A stretch of 64,000 bases of DNA from Scatophagus argus (GCF_020382885.2 NC_058495.1:24152627-24216626), one strand, 5' to 3'; shown: positions 37,185 through 51,304, counted from the stretch's first letter. The notes: generated by a model from the letters alone, not told the origin. Made by a program: numbers and translations.

Positions 37185-39863
37185 GAGAAAGAGTATGAAG
37201 CGTTTACCGGGCTTGGAGTCCAGAGTTTTGAGGTTTTTCAGTTTTTTGACTTTCATCTGCTTGGCCATCTCTCCTGCAAGGAACAAAGATCAGAGACACA
37301 GCTGAGAGGCAAAGACCAAACCAGTCAAAACAAACGCAGGAGAGGGTTTACACACAGTGCACATCTCTCAGCTCCTTTATGAGGCTTCTGCCTTCTGTAG
37401 TGGACTGCACTGCAAGGTTACAACATTTGCCTTTTGTTAACAGAAGACAAACATCACACTTGAAAACTTCTCGACTCTTGGCAGCATCATCTACCTGCTT
37501 GCTTCATGTCTCCGATGCGGATGATGTGCGGCCAGTGCTGCAGGGTTTTAGCAAAGAAGGGGTTGGTCACTCCCAGAATGACCGACGGCCTGCAGGAAGA
37601 GACGAATCCCAGATGACTCGACAAATATTAACTCGCTGCAGGCAAATACTCAGAAACAATTCTCGGAGCAAGGAGCCTGATTCAAACAGTAAAACCTCCT
37701 CTGCGTGGGTGGAGACATTTCAGGCAGATCTTTATGGAGTGTTTAACTTTCTGTGAGTAGAAGTTTCATTTCTTACTGCTGGAACATTTCAACACTGCGA
37801 TGAACACTAAACTCATCCAAACAGAGAGCTTCTTTCACCACAAATTATGGTCGAATGAACAGCGCCTGACTATATGACTAAGATTCATACAAAGGAACGA
37901 ATTCTGATATTTAAAAGACAAGCTTTTCATTGCTTATGGTTCTTTAATACAACTATTTTGTTCAAAACCACCACTGCTTTAATTGCCTTCATTACACTAC
38001 TGTCCTTTACATGCCTTGATCTCACACCAACAAAGCCAATTAACATGGAAATCGAAAGAGAGACTGCGAGTGAGAAAACAATCACATGAAATAGTGTCAG
38101 ATGTTCCAATACATGCAGACCTAAATGAACAAATTATATGACACCCGTTAAAACAGCCAGTCTGTTGCTCCACATGCCAGTGGCGTCTTGACATGTAATG
38201 ACACATTAAGGTACAACTTTCTGCACTATTTCCTAGTACTGATGACAATCAACACTGCCAACATTTTTTTTATCTCCCTGAATCACAACATCCCAGCTAC
38301 TGCAACTCAACTGTTTCTTCTGCCTGTACGGAGCGCCCAGAACCCGCCAGACTTACAAAAAGCTCTTCTTCTTACAAAAGGTCACCGGTTTAAAATCCCT
38401 CAACCTGAATGTGCCTGAGACCTTCTCCCCTCCGTTAGCCTCCCCTGCAGCGCTGAACTAAGCTGGGCACAGTGTGGTGGCTCAGCCGGTTCCTGGTTAC
38501 TCACGGAGCCTGCGTCCTGGTGGTGTACTCCTTAAACTCGCTGTCATGGATGGTGAAGTACGGCCGGAAGTCACTGCAGTAACGCAGAGGAGAGATACAG
38601 CTGCAGAAAGAAAGAGACAAACCATAATGTGAAGCCTGAATACCAAATAGTTTACTGAGAAACCACAATACTTGACCGAGACTTTTAAAACTGAATCAGA
38701 ACACACACTGAATTTGATCAGACTTCAAATTTGCAGTAAAACGTCAAGCTTCTGCACCTGCAGGCACAATGGCCTGCACCATCCCCAGCTCACCTGACCA
38801 ATGCCAACACGGTATCCGACGACTCCGCCGGTGATGGCGCCATGACGACGAGTGCCTCTCCCAGCAACACCAACTCCCACAGCATCTGGATGTGGAAGAA
38901 GACCGGGTAGAAACACCTGGAGAGAGAGAGAGAGAGGGACAGCGAGGGTGAAGTAAAGGTTTCAGGAGTTTTTCTGTCCCTACCAAAACGCATCATGGTG
39001 ACCTCACTGTAACAAAGGGGATATTTAGACTATGGTGATGTTACTCTCACTGATCTCCCAGGACAAATGATACCTAAGGGTATTATAGACTGATGAGGCT
39101 TTCTCGGTGGGGTTTCCATGTTTGTCTTCTGTGTACACATTTTCAAACAGAGCAGGTGCTGCCCTTTTGTTTAAGGTCAAACAGCTGTTACTTTATTCTG
39201 CTGTTTTTAATTGTTACAGTGTTATTCTTTTCTTTCTGTCGTGTTTCGTCTCCTAAGAGTCCTTTGGGATCCGCCTGTCATCAAGAGCGAAATAAACAAA
39301 CGAAATGTGGGCAGAAGGTGGTTATTGTCCATTTGTTGACCTGAACGCAGAACATGCAAACTAACACAAAGGGTGACAGTTCTGCCCACAAAAACAGCAA
39401 CATGACCTTTTAATCACTACCATGACTATTCATGCTGGTCACACTGACCGGGTGAGTTCTGTGAATCAGGGCATGAATCACCTGTAAGTGTGAGCAGTTT
39501 CAGTTTTGGAAATACAAATTGAATCTTGCAGTGAAGACTTTCTTGGAAATATCTGTCTTTATTTCGTCCCACAAAAACAACTTCAGGTCATCTTTTGGGT
39601 AGAAGGTGTCGGCAGGTAAAACGGAACCATCAGTACCACCACTGAACAGCAGGTGGTGACAGAGTGAGACACCAGTGTGAGAAGAGGAACATTGTGACCT
39701 GCAGGTCTCACCTGAAGAGGTCGACTTCATGGATGGTCGGGAGCACGATGGACACCTGACTGTCACTCTGAAACACAGACAGACTCTCTTTCAGCTGAGA
39801 TAATCACGTGCTGAGTGTGTGTTCACACATTTCATAAAGAGATTAACACGTGACACTACTTTT

Positions 39864-39910
<47 letters not shown>

Positions 39911-42900
39911 GCGTGTGTGATCACCTGTGCAGACTGGACGAGCTGTGACGTTCCTGGTTTGTCGTAACTGGTTGGTATGCGTACCTGCAGCAGCACAACA
40001 CAGTTTGGACACTCGTGAGAGACCAGATCAACACAGGTTACTGCTCAGATCGTTAACTCGATACTGCATCTGCTTGCTTGTAGCGCTCGTGTCGCTTGCT
40101 GGTTTTGCCCCAATGATTGTTTGCATACGGTGAGAATGTGAGTCATGAGTCCCTTGGTCATAGTATTCTGGGCATCACATCACGTGTTCGTGCTGCAAAA
40201 TATGATAAGACTATAATGAACTACAGTGTGCTGTACTACATTGGAGGTGGTCTGGTTGTGGTTGCGTTCTGAGCCGTGTTTAACGCAACTTCACCTGCCG
40301 TGACAGGCCAAACTGACACATCTACTGGTCTCCACCCACTGAGCTGGTGTGTGTGTGCGTGAATGAGTGAGTGTGCGAGTGTATACCTTGATGACCACGC
40401 CCATAATGGGCAGCGTGAGGATCCGTCCAGGGTGTGGGGTCGGCCAGCGGTCTATGTCATTACAAGCTGTCAATTAAAGCCACAAAACAACAGCGACGTG
40501 AATCTGGATTCAATCAAATGAAAACTTTCACACAGAGCTTCACTGACGGTCAGGAGGTGGAGCTTATGTACACTCAGTTGCTGGTATCTCAGTGCAGGTA
40601 CAGTTTTGGTTTAATCTGATCTGAGAAATCTGAGATTCCTGCCTTCATCCCAATACAGCAGATAATAACAGTGAACTGTTTTTTGTCAAAAAATGACATC
40701 AGACAAACAGTACAAGAAAGAGTGTCCTTGCAACTCCAGATGACTCACAAAATACACAACGGACAGTTTTAAAAGGATGTCGTTTAGAGTAGAACTTCCA
40801 ATGAAAACCACGTGTCCAAACGTGTTTCGAGGATTATCCAGAGTTACAAAAGAGTTACCGTCACTGGAAAGACACGATGCCCAATAAAATAACTTCCTTT
40901 CAGGGACACTTCATTATGGAGGGTGCAGAAATCACAGAGACAGTCAAAACCTCGACACACTACAGCAAAAACTATCTGCGTGAGGGAAGAAAGGAAATAT
41001 GTTTGGTATATATTTGATTCTGCTTCTGTGAGCCACAAGTCGTTGCTCATCTGAGGATCTGAGACTCTTTCCAGTGGTCAGAGGACACACACATTTTCTT
41101 CAGAATGCAGCCTGAGTGTGTGTGTGTGTTGTCTAACAAACCCGTGAGGCAGCCACACACAGACAGACAGGCAATCGGATAGACAGACAGACAGGCAATC
41201 GGACTGACCGGCCTCCAGGCAGGGCTCCTGTTTCTCAAAGTATTCTGGAGCCATGATCTTCAGCAGGGAGTGGAAGAAGGTCACGTAGGGCAGCTTACTG
41301 ATCAGCACCAGAGACTGCAGAGAGACGAGTTATATTCACAAGTTCACAACATATCGTTTTATAAGACACAAGCACTTCCTGTTAAAACCTGTGACTGCTG
41401 AAGTTTTCTGTTTATCTGAACGGCTACCCGAGATGCGATATTGTTAGGAGCACACTGCATACTGGGGATGCAACTAATTACTATTCTACTAATACTACTA
41501 ATAATACTAATTTTATTTTGATCAATCTTGCAATTGTTTCTGAACTCTACACTGATGGCTGATATTTAAAACTGAACTGCAGCCTGACACTGACCTTCTG
41601 GAAGTATCCTCTCTTCAGGGATTTGTCTCGCACCTGACGGAAGTACACGTAACCGTAGTAATGACCCTGCTCCCTCTGCAACACACACACACAAAATCAG
41701 AATAGTTTTATATCACAAAACCACACATGTGAGTCTGTAGTGCCGTGTGTGTGTGTTTTCCCAACCTTCAGACAGGGCGGTGCATCCCGGTCGGTGGTTT
41801 CCAGGAAGCAGCCGAGCGACGACTTCCTGCTGGAACCCTGACGGAAGCGGAAGCAGAACTGAGTGTCGCCAAGGCAACCTGGCAACAAAGCAGAGCAATG
41901 ATGTGGTCACCATGGGAACACGTTAACTGGCTTTTTGTCTGTACATCATTTATATACTTTGCATAAGCCTGCAGGTACTGCAAATGAAAACATTTTTTCG
42001 TCCAACGGTCAATTTTGAGGTTTTGACCCTATTTTGCTTCCATGTCTTCTTTCAGAACCGTGAACAGGAAATGTACAAAATGCACATCTAAGTGTTAGTT
42101 GAGTTTAGATTTCTACAACAACGTGCCAAAAACAAGTTTGGTAAAACTTTCAACGGTTTCAACAAGCTGGCCAGGAAGTCAAATGTTCCCTGATTAGTCT
42201 TGTCAATATTCATGTCCAAATGGCCATTTTACAACAAGCCAGAGGAGCTTGGGTCTGAGTCAAATATGCAGCGTTATTTATGAGATCTGTTTTCTGAAGA
42301 AGGCCAACTGCTGTATCATCCACTTATCTAAACCCATAAAATGACCTTGAACCTCAACTATCTGAAATCTGTGCATTCAATATGAAGCAAACCTCTTCAC
42401 TGCTAAAGGACCTGAAATAAAGAAAGAAAGAAATGAACCTGTTTTCATAATTTTACCTTTAATACGGTTTTATAAATGTTGTACTTATGAATTTACAATT
42501 TATCTGCAGTATGGACTTGTTGCAGGTGATTCAACTTGTCACAGCAGGAAGAACCGCCGGTACACGTAACGACAGCAACGACGGCTCAGTTCCATTAAGT
42601 GTCCCAGTGAGTGTGTGCCAGCACACACAATGACAGGACCTCCTCTGAGTGGAATGCAGCAGTCGCTAATCCACCCGAGACTTTCCTGCTACAATAAAAT
42701 GTCTGTTGTGCATCCAGCCTGCTCAACAGCTCTCTCCTCTGTAAATTACATGAATGACAACCACCGGATCTAAACTAATGTCACAGTCACTGTTATTGCA
42801 ACTCCATATACTGTACACCTGTGAGCAAAACTGAAGTTCTGCAACAGATTGAGCAACTCTGGCTAAAAGTAAAACTGCAGAAAATGTGACTTCACCAGAA

Positions 42901-45801
42901 AACAATTGTGAGAGCTGATATTTATTTTTTTGATTTAGATGTCTTTTACTGCAAATTAACCGTCCTTCTAATTTCCTCCTGACTTTTGAACAAACAGGAA
43001 AAGGAAACAGAAAAAAAAGGAAATAGGAAGCGTCCGATGAGTCATCAACCAGCCTTCAACCCCCACATGACCCCCACACACCCTTCTGCAGACGCACACA
43101 CAGAGTGTGAGAGAGAGAAAATGAGATAATGATAAGAGTTGAGGATATTTCAGATACAATACACACACACACTGCAGCTCACACTCTGCCTGCATTCCAC
43201 TTCACAGGAGACACACACACATCCCAGAGCTCAGCCAAGACTCCATGACATCATGCAGTCAGGGTGCGTTCAAGACCACCCAGCGTGAAACAGGCCATCA
43301 GGAGCTGAACCACATCTCAGAGCCTCAGTGTGAGAGGACTCAACAGGCTCCAAACTCTCTTCGCTTCATTTGTGTGTGTCTGTTGACCTCATTCAAAGTG
43401 TGTGAGACACCATCTGAACCTGTGACCAGCATTGCCTGGAACACCGAGTTCCTTGTTAGCAAAATGGAAGCAAAGAAAAGAAAATCACACTAATAAGAAT
43501 TTACTTTATCACTGCAGGCAGAAGAATTTGGAAGAAGACTGACCTAATTTTCACCAATCACTATGATTTGATTCGCTGATAAAGTGGGGGAGAATGGCTG
43601 TGCATTTTTATTTTTTTATGAAATACAACAAAAATGTGAAAAATGACAATCACAAGTTGTGTTGGGTTAAAGATGTTTCATGTCTGCTGGTTTGAGCCCA
43701 GTTTAAGGACCTGATCACAACTATAAAAAAATAGTGAGAATCTTTAGTTTCTGATGATTCCGTCGCTATTTTGCTCAGCAACCGTTTCACCGACACAAAT
43801 GATGTGAAGTGACTGTGGATATTCTCGATCCTTAATCAAAAATCAAAGTAAAGTAAAAAGAATAATTCTGATCAAGCTGTGAGACTGAGTTGTGAGCGAG
43901 AGGGGAGATCTACTGTGACTATACATTATTTTTTTTCAGGTTCCTGAATATGGTGCCTCTCCATTGTGTCAGGCTCTTCACTTTCCTGTGGCCATTCAGA
44001 CCAGGTAGAAAACACTTTAGCTTTGTTGAACTAATTCAAACAATTTCTGAACACAACTAACTACAACAACACGAACGTCTTCCAGGAGTGAAGAAAAACA
44101 TCATTATATCTGCATATTTAAACTGCTGTAGCATCTCCCCCCGCTCTATCACGACCAGCTTTTCACTACGCCTTCAAGGGCGACTGTTCTGAAGAGCTAT
44201 GACGCTTTTGCCTTCCGATGTGGTCAGACAGTACGTCATAGGCAATCTTTAATACGACACATCAACATAAAGTTAAATTAAAGTCCCTGCTGAGACGTCA
44301 GACAAAAGTTTACGAGACTGAAAGAGGAGCTCACCTGAGTTGGAGTCAGGAAAGGAGAGGTAGCAGATGCTTGTTTTCTGAAAGAACACAGACGTTGTTT
44401 GATTTTGTCCTCTCTAACGTGCGATTCATAAAAACCAATATAAATGACAGATAACCAACAGGAGGAAATCAATGATTATCATTACATATCATTCAAGAAA
44501 TAAATATGAAAAATATATTTAATCTCCCAATAACTCTACCCACTTGTAAGAGCTTCTAGAATTTAGTGTAAATAGTTTATCAGCACTCAATAACTTTATT
44601 TATAAAAATAATGTTAACATTAATCTTTCTTTATTCAAAATCCAACCCAGCCAGTGTCACTCACCTCTTTTTCTGACAGTTTGGAATGATGAGGATAAAT
44701 AACCTGCAAGAAAAATGAATAAAGTTACCACACAGCAGGAGCCCACATTTAAACACTGTGTTCAGCTCCAGCAAAGCAAAACAGCTGCACGTATTCAAAC
44801 TTGGACATCTTTACCGACATTTATTTGCCTGACTAATGTCACTGTTGTCTGCCACTTTGCACAGTTAGCAGTCACCATGTCACAATCTTCATCTTTTTAA
44901 ATATATTTTGTGAAAAACATCTTCTTCTTATCTTATCTTAACTGAAATCAACATAAACCATCAAAGAAAAACCTACATAACATACTGATCTATTTAAAAA
45001 TAATAAGTACGTTCTACAGTCTTTGTGTCACTCAGTTCAGAAAAGAAAGTGAAATAGAAAAGTCTTGCAGGAGTCTGAAACCAGTGAACCCACTGTACTA
45101 ACACATGCAGTCTATATTCTAAATTTGTTGTCAGTTTAACGATTACAGGTGGTTGCTCTGTTGGCCATGGAGTCCAACTGTGGGCTATAAAACCTGGAAA
45201 ATGTGTGTCTATCTTCGGAAGAGTTTCAGCAAAATGCCTCCATGTGAAATAGTAGGTGAACTGATCCTTTGGAATAGACTAACTGCAGGAGAACAAACGG
45301 TCCACTTCACAGCATCAGGTATCGAACTAGTTATCCTACTGTAAAAAATAACATTCTGTTGGTTTTACTGGAATTTGTTTGTGAACATGTCAGCGCTGTT
45401 AAGCCGAGGAATAACTAGACAAAGACCCAAACACACAGCTTCATGGACAGGTTTGCTCCACTCCAGGAATTAGTCCGAGCCATCCATGACTGCTAACTTA
45501 GGCATTTTCAGCTACAACGCAAAGGAGTTTTACGTGGCCCAGCTTTCCCGGGCTGGTCGTTCTGCCTCACCTCCACCGCTTGTCCCAGCTCCAGGTCAAA
45601 GCCGACCACACAGATACAGTGCAGCCAGGCGGAGAAGCGGTCCCAGGGTAGTAGGAGAGCTTCCTCCGGCTCATCGTCGCCTCCGGGCCCGGGGGGCAGA
45701 GTTATCTCCTCGGCCGGGGAGATGCTACTAGCGTCCTGGTCGTCCAGATCCTCCGGCTCTTCGACCTGCTCCCCCAGCTCCTCCGGGCCTTGCAGAGCCA
45801 T
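33846..45801 (-). CDS. dennd6a: DENND6A, DENN-domain Rab14 guanine exchange factor, complete, 19 coding exons
   Basis: Transcript-order minus exons: 45801-45571, 44703-44665, 44377-44335, 41878-41766, 41675-41595, 41314-41209, 40466-40387, 39984-39925, 39767-39712, 38916-38794, 38600-38505, 37589-37495, 37273-37208, 37006-36942, 36058-35969, 35438-35275, 34957-34855, 34520-34446, 33977-33846. Phases all agree; 1818 bases, 605 aa (human 608). An acidic N-terminus leads into [25 protein letters not shown], then [69 protein letters not shown] and [10 protein letters not shown], a collinear match to vertebrate DENND6A. The tripartite uDENN/DENN/dDENN protein activates Rab14 on recycling endosomes and controls ADAM10 traffic and N-cadherin shedding. 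The start has G at -3 and +4. The acceptor of the exon at 34957 is GAAG, weaker than its neighbours. DENND6B is less likely because of the APPL1/ARF4/SLMAP neighbourhood. Confidence 0.96.
34130..34420. repeat. Degenerate AGT/CAG trinucleotide tract in dennd6a intron 18
   Basis: AGTA, GCAGTA and TAGCAGTA words recur throughout this stretch, the remains of an old trinucleotide expansion. Confidence 0.5.
35550..35905 (-). mobile_element. Internally deleted Tc1/mariner element in dennd6a intron 15
   Basis: The ends are inverted repeats: CACTATATAGACAAAAGTAT at 35550-35569 and ATACTTTTGTCAATATAG at 35888-35905. On the minus strand the interior reads [20 protein letters not shown], then [14 protein letters not shown], the part of a Tc1 transposase holding the second catalytic aspartate (HDxAPVH). 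The N-terminal DNA-binding part, the first aspartate and the C-terminus are gone. The 356-base element fills most of a 530-base intron. Confidence 0.8.
37147..37182. repeat. (AT)n microsatellite in dennd6a intron 13
   Basis: About 18 AT units lie just before exon 13 on the plus strand, hence downstream of its donor on the transcribed strand. Confidence 0.9.
39865..39915. repeat. (GT)n microsatellite downstream of dennd6a exon 8
   Basis: On the transcribed strand this is a CA-rich run starting about 10 bases after the exon 8 donor. Confidence 0.85.
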
Positions 45802-46015
45802 GGCGACAGCCCGACAAGGACACTCAGACGCTTTGGAAAATGTTGTAGTTTTCCTAAGTTAGTTTACAAGTATTTCTAGTTAGTGCACCTCAGGTCACAA
45901 CAACAGGAGACCCGCATCAGCACAAGTAGCCACAGCTAGCTAGCACAGCACAGGAGCAGCAGCGTATGTACGTCCTGGTGACGGAACGTAAACGTCATCA
46001 CGTAAGGTCGAGTTG
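45802..46015 (-). promoter_or_regulatory. dennd6a 5' leader and promoter region
   Basis: The sequence upstream of the dennd6a ATG includes a minus-strand TGACGT CRE half-site (complement at 45992-45997). A second GTGACG lies close by at 45978-45983. CpG dinucleotides are frequent from 45560 to 45830. It is inferred as the promoter. Confidence 0.45.
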
Positions 46016-49000
46016 TATTCAAGTGTGATCGAGCTCCGTAAACCAGACCGTTGAAGACAAATTTCTTCAGGAAAGGTAAAGTTGAGAATAATAAAACAAA
46101 ATAAATTCTTGGTGAATAAAAATGATTTCTGACTATTTAAATCAACATTATGAAATAAAGTCTCAGTTGTTACTTGACTATAAGACTATTCAAATCAAAA
46201 ATTAAAAGCAGTGTCTTTTTGAAGTCAATACCATGAAATAGTAAATCAAAACGTAGACTTTCTTAATCAAATTTAAGATATGAAGTCACAATGTATTGGA
46301 TTTTTATCTTATTAGCAAAAGTTTAACTTGCTCAGTAAATGTTTTGACTGTTTATCACATACAGATGAATGGCTACCCACTGAGGAGGACTGCGATATAC
46401 GGTTTTGCACTTAGAAAATGTAGTAAGCGGATCTTTTGCTCAACTGCATTATAAGAACTAGGAGCAAGAATTGATGAGACTGTGAAATGACAAATGTGCT
46501 GCACTTTTTAAGTGATGCTGTTATTTTGAAATCTGTATTTATTGCAATGATTACTTAGTGTTTCCATTGTCATATTTAATGATATTCAGTACTGGAGCTT
46601 TCCATTATGCCAGACTGAAGTGTCAACTCATTCTAGTCTGTTTCCATTTAATCAGAATCAGTCAGTTTGGTGGAGTGGGTGGATCTGAACCTCGGGACCC
46701 AGGCAATATTGGCATGTATTCTGCTGAATCTGCTTTCCTTCCCTTCACACTGAGTGTAACTCACATCACTGAATGAATTACTTCTTCAATTACAGCCCGA
46801 CTCTCAGGAACAAGGCAGTAAATCAGCTTTATCTAAATCCTTTAACAGCTCCATCACTGAGCAAGCATATGGACGAAGTGGGGTTGCTGATAGAGGGAAG
46901 GGGTGCAGCCCCTGTTGGCCCAAGCTGTGACACAAATCCACCTTATTATAGGTAAGAAGATAGAAGGGAAGAAGCTAAGAAGCTAAACACAGTAAGATGC
47001 TGTTAAATCTCAAATAATATACAGACTGTTAGCACAGTGACAGCTGGTCCCCTGCCTGCTCTGTGGGAGGGCTGGGCACGGCTGCAGGGACCAGGACCAG
47101 GACCTGTAGCATGCACATGAAGGAGACCCGAACCAGGAACAGGTTAGAGTACAAATGCCAGACCAACCAACCCTCAGAAGCTGTGGAGATTTGACGCACT
47201 TACAGCTCTGGTCTTGACAGTCTGTGTTAACTGCTCAATCCTCCACTCTGGTATATTTGGAACAGACTGATAATCAGTCTGATCCTGAAGTGACCCTGCA
47301 TCAACCCTCAGGCCTCTCAGACCTGCCAGCAGGTCTACATGCTCATATGTACAGTTGCACCAAACATAAACAATGCAAGCTTTTGAATGATGACAGGAAC
47401 AAAGAAAAGAAAAAGAATATAATAGTGCAAAGATTTTAAAGGAAAGGGTGAACATTTTGGGAAACTGACTCATTTGTTTCGATGACGGGCTTGAACTCAC
47501 TTGTGTGAGTGTGAACATGAAGCTACAGACAGCATCAAGACCAAAGGCAAAGAAAACAAAATCTGCCCATCAGCAGCTCCAAAGCAGCAACTTCCTGAAT
47601 TCTTGTCATCGCTGTGAGGTGGCCGGACAAGTTACTGTTCCCAGCCAAGAAATATTTCAGCACACAGCCCTTTGTAAAGCCAAAACATGACATTTTAACA
47701 TATCACCCCCCCCGAAACAAGAAATAACACGTCCAGTTAGTAAGCTTCAGTGGTGCTATTGGGCATGTTTTGTGATCCCAGGACAGGGCCAGGTTAGCTC
47801 CCTGTGTTTCTTGTCTTTATGCTAAGCTAAACTAAGCTAATTCCTGGCTGTAGCTTCATATTCACTACATCAGATATGAATGACATATCAGCCTTATTTT
47901 CTAACTGTTGCCAAGGAAACCCAAGCCTGTGTATTCCCTTCAGACCTGGGCAAGTAGTCGCCCTATTTGATTTGAAAATGGATCATTACATGTCAGTGTT
48001 ATATGTTAAATCTGAAGTAAAAACATCATTTTACAAAAGAGGAAAACTGGCCACAATTACATGCAACATATCTTAAGTCAAATTTAAAAAAAAAATGTAC
48101 ATGTATAAATACTACCGGAAACAATTTTCTTTTTTTTGCACTTTTTTTTTTTTCAGCCACTGTTGATTTAAAGACATTTGTATCTAACATGACCAGGAAA
48201 AGCACTGAACACTGCAAATGTTAAATCTCAGACAAGAAGCAGATTCAACAGTTCAATCAACAGTTGGCACTTTAACGACCATCTGAGTCTTGAAACTTAA
48301 TTAAAAAAAATGAGAGGATATGTTATCTTTTAGCTGAGTAACTTCACAATTAATTATGACTGTTTCTGTGATATCTCCTGTTAAATGATGTCTACATTAA
48401 ACCAAAATATGCAGCAGTGGTGCATTGTGGTGTTTGCTCCTCCTGTGTTTAACTGCTCGACTGTCTCATGCAGAATTGATTTGGTCTCAGCTGTCAGTTC
48501 ACCAGAACACAGCAGGGACATTTCTGGAGCCATAAGCAGAATTTGATCTCTTCCCACCCGACCCCACCGCACCCCACCCCACCCAACGCCACCCTGCAGT
48601 CCCTGTTCATAAATCAAGGTATCAGGATAAAATCGTGGTGGAAGTGTAAAATATTGTCAATTGATGTTCTCATTACAATATTGTAAATGATACTAGAAGG
48701 TCACAGTAGTGGTAAATATGACCTGCTGAAAAGCAACATAACACAACATCAAGCACTGAGAGAACAGTTTAAAGGAACACGTGGGTTTTGAGGCAACCAA
48801 AGGACCCCTTCTTAAATCATAGAATTGCTTTATTCAAGCAGGAAAACCACAACCTTTTTGTAGATGTTGTTTGCTTGTTTTGATTGTTGTTGTTTTTATT
48901 TCACTTTTTGAATCATTTAGGCTGAGAGAGAATATGTTTTTGTATAACGGTATGATTGCTTTTCTTTGTTTTCAAAAATCACAACAATAACCCCTATGAA

Positions 49001-49739
49001 CAGTGTTGCTTTCACATTTGTAATGCATAATATGTTTAAATTTGGTTGGGCAATACAAACTTTTTACATTTTTGTTGCTCAAAGAACCCCTAAATTGTCA
49101 TTTGCTTTGTCTTGACATGTAGCTATATGGACCGAATTCAGTTATCTTTTTCAGTTTTGGTCAATATAGTTAGTATGCTGTATTATATGTTTTCATGAAG
49201 ACATGACTTTCATACCAGGTAGCCTTCATTTTTACCTTTATAATCATAATACCATAGTTTATGCAAAACACCACCTGTACAGGTTTATGCCAGCCTGAAA
49301 TGGAGCTTATTAAGCAAAGTATTGAACAAATTTTTAAGAAGACTTTCTGAGTATCCAACGAACTGCAATGCTATGGGATATATATACCGTAGTGTAGCGT
49401 AGTATGGAAAAATTCACGGCTTCTTACAGTCTTCTTAACACTCATCTTAATAAGACTTAAAACTATGATTTTAAAAGTAATATGTTTTGACTTAATATCT
49501 CGAAATCATGATTTAGTAAGTCAAAATTTAGATTCAAACCTTGAATTTTTGTAATCATTTCCAATTTTCCTGCAAGAAACAGACTTCCATAACGTCCTTT
49601 TAAAACGTTCAATTAGTTTCACATATTTCAGACCGATATTAAGACTACGTGTTTTTCCGAGTCAACTGATTTAATGAGCTCAGCGGTGAGCGGAGTTGAT
49701 GCTGCTCGGGCAGTGAACGCACCCCGCCTGTCTGCTCTC
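46016..49739. other. Intergenic region between the divergent dennd6a and slmap genes
   Basis: No gene seen. It contains one teleost repeat copy (47600-47880) and a C-rich CCCCACC cluster (48558-48590). Short frames have no splice or family support. Confidence 0.55.
47600..47880 (-). repeat. Teleost interspersed repeat, inverted copy
   Basis: CCCAGCCAAGAAATATTTCAG, then ACAGGGCCAGGTTAGCTCCC, then CTTTATGCTAAGCTAAACTAAGC and GGCTGTAGCTTCATATTCAC. From memory these are in the order, on the opposite strand, of a very common teleost repeat. Confidence 0.55.
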
Positions 49740-51304
49740 TAGTTACAGTATGGCGGCCGGGACTTGCGGAGGAGGACAACTTCTTCTAGATTCCTTCCAG
49801 AAAACTGTAGGAAGGCGACGGTTATAATTCTTAACCGTCACGTCAGACACGACCTGGACTGAGATACACGACAACAGCATAACTTATGGCTTTCACCGTG
49901 GCTTTTCCTGGGAGATCATCGGGCTGGTGTGATGCGTGAGGACCCGCAGTCAAGAAACTCCCCTGATTTTTCCGCGTCTGTTTCTCTCTTGACTGTCAGT
50001 TAGCCGGCTAGCTGCTTGGTAGCTCACCACCTTCATGCTAACGTTCGCTTGCAGGGCTCAATACTAGCCAAAATACGGGCTAGCTTGCAGCTTTATTTGA
50101 TCCAGGAGACAGGGATGGCATTTGCCCCCCATTTGGTAAGCGAACTGGTTGAAAGGGGTGGGGGGAAAACATTTGAGGACCTTGATGATAAGTTTGTCAG
50201 CACTCATTAGCCTAGCCTAGCCTAGCTTGCTGGTACAACGCCAGAAAGCGCTGGCAGAGAGTTAGCGCTTTGCCTGTCTAATAGCGAGCTAGCCAATTAG
50301 CATCGTAGTTGCACATGAAGACCTACTAATCCCCGCTCATCCCTGTTGACTGTTTTGAAGCTTCTGCAGTAACTAATTCAGGCGAAGAGCAGGGGCTGGG
50401 CCGCTTTAGTTGGCGAACCTTAATTGAATATAACTCAGGGGTGTTTTTGGCGTTCAGCCTTGCTAGGTGTCGTTAGCGGTCTTATAGGTATTCTCTGGAG
50501 GGAGTGGTAACGTTAGGTAGCTAGCTAAGGTTCCCTGTATCAGGGTAGCAATGTCACCTAGATTATAACAGGTTGTAAATAACAAATACATTACAGGTGA
50601 GACGTTATTAAACGTCAAACGCGCGTAAACCGGTTGGCGTGTTGCACATTGGGGTGTGGGTCCGCTATTAGCTTGCTGCAAGACGAGACTTAATTAGAAA
50701 GCGCGAAATAATTCAGCTCCCGATAGACATCAGATAGTCAGTTTCCTGGACTGATAACTCATACGGTCAGTAGTCACAATTATTGCCGTGAACTGTTGCT
50801 TGTTCTAGAGGGAACTACAGGTCAATTCTGTGGTGGCTGACTGGCTTCCTTCGCCTGTTTCAGTGCTGGAATAGTTTGATGGACGTGGAGGGCTGTTTGC
50901 CAGACTGTCAGAGCTATACTCAGTCATGTATGTCTTGACACATGGCATCCTGGTCTGTACATAGTGCCTGCTGTCAGCGATCTAAGTGTAGTTATGTAGC
51001 TTTGGACAGTCAGTGAAGGGAATGTCTTGTCTTTTTTTGTACCGGTTGATTTGTTTTTTATTTTAGCTTTTTCACACAGATGAGTCTTGTTGAATCAAAG
51101 TGGGAAAGTGGAGCGGCCTTGGCTGTGCGTAGTGGACAATGTTTATTAGTTAGTGCCTAGAAGCTTAGAAGACTAACAGTTCTGCCTACATAAAGGCCAC
51201 AGATATTGACTATTCATTGGGGATTGTGACCGAAGCCTGCCACTCTGGATCAAGAAAACCTGCCCCTCGTATCTGGTTGGAGTAATACTCTCAAGCCAAA
51301 ATCA
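49680..51304 (+). promoter_or_regulatory. slmap promoter and 5' leader
   Basis: GC-rich sequence around 49690-49830 carries CAGTATGGCGGCCGGG, a YY1-type ATGGCGGC element (49750-49757) usually found just after transcription starts. A long leader of up to 1.5 kb follows before the coding ATG at 51305. It may contain an intron (a possible donor TTGGTAAGC near 50131 and acceptor TTTCAG ending at 50862), but I cannot fix this. A 25-codon upstream frame runs 49750-49827. Confidence 0.5.

Noticed and set aside
38330-38420. tRNA-like GGTCACCGGTTTAAAATCCC word in dennd6a intron 11
   Set aside because: It resembles a B box, but no A box, body or tail was found. It is too weak to call a SINE.
47174-47518. 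114-codon minus-strand frame between dennd6a and slmap
   Set aside because: No domain, splice or start context. It partly borders a teleost interspersed repeat.
48558-48590. CCCCACCGCACCCCACCCCACCC cluster as a telomere or CRISPR-like repeat
   Set aside because: An irregular C-rich microsatellite of about 30 bases with no spacer structure.
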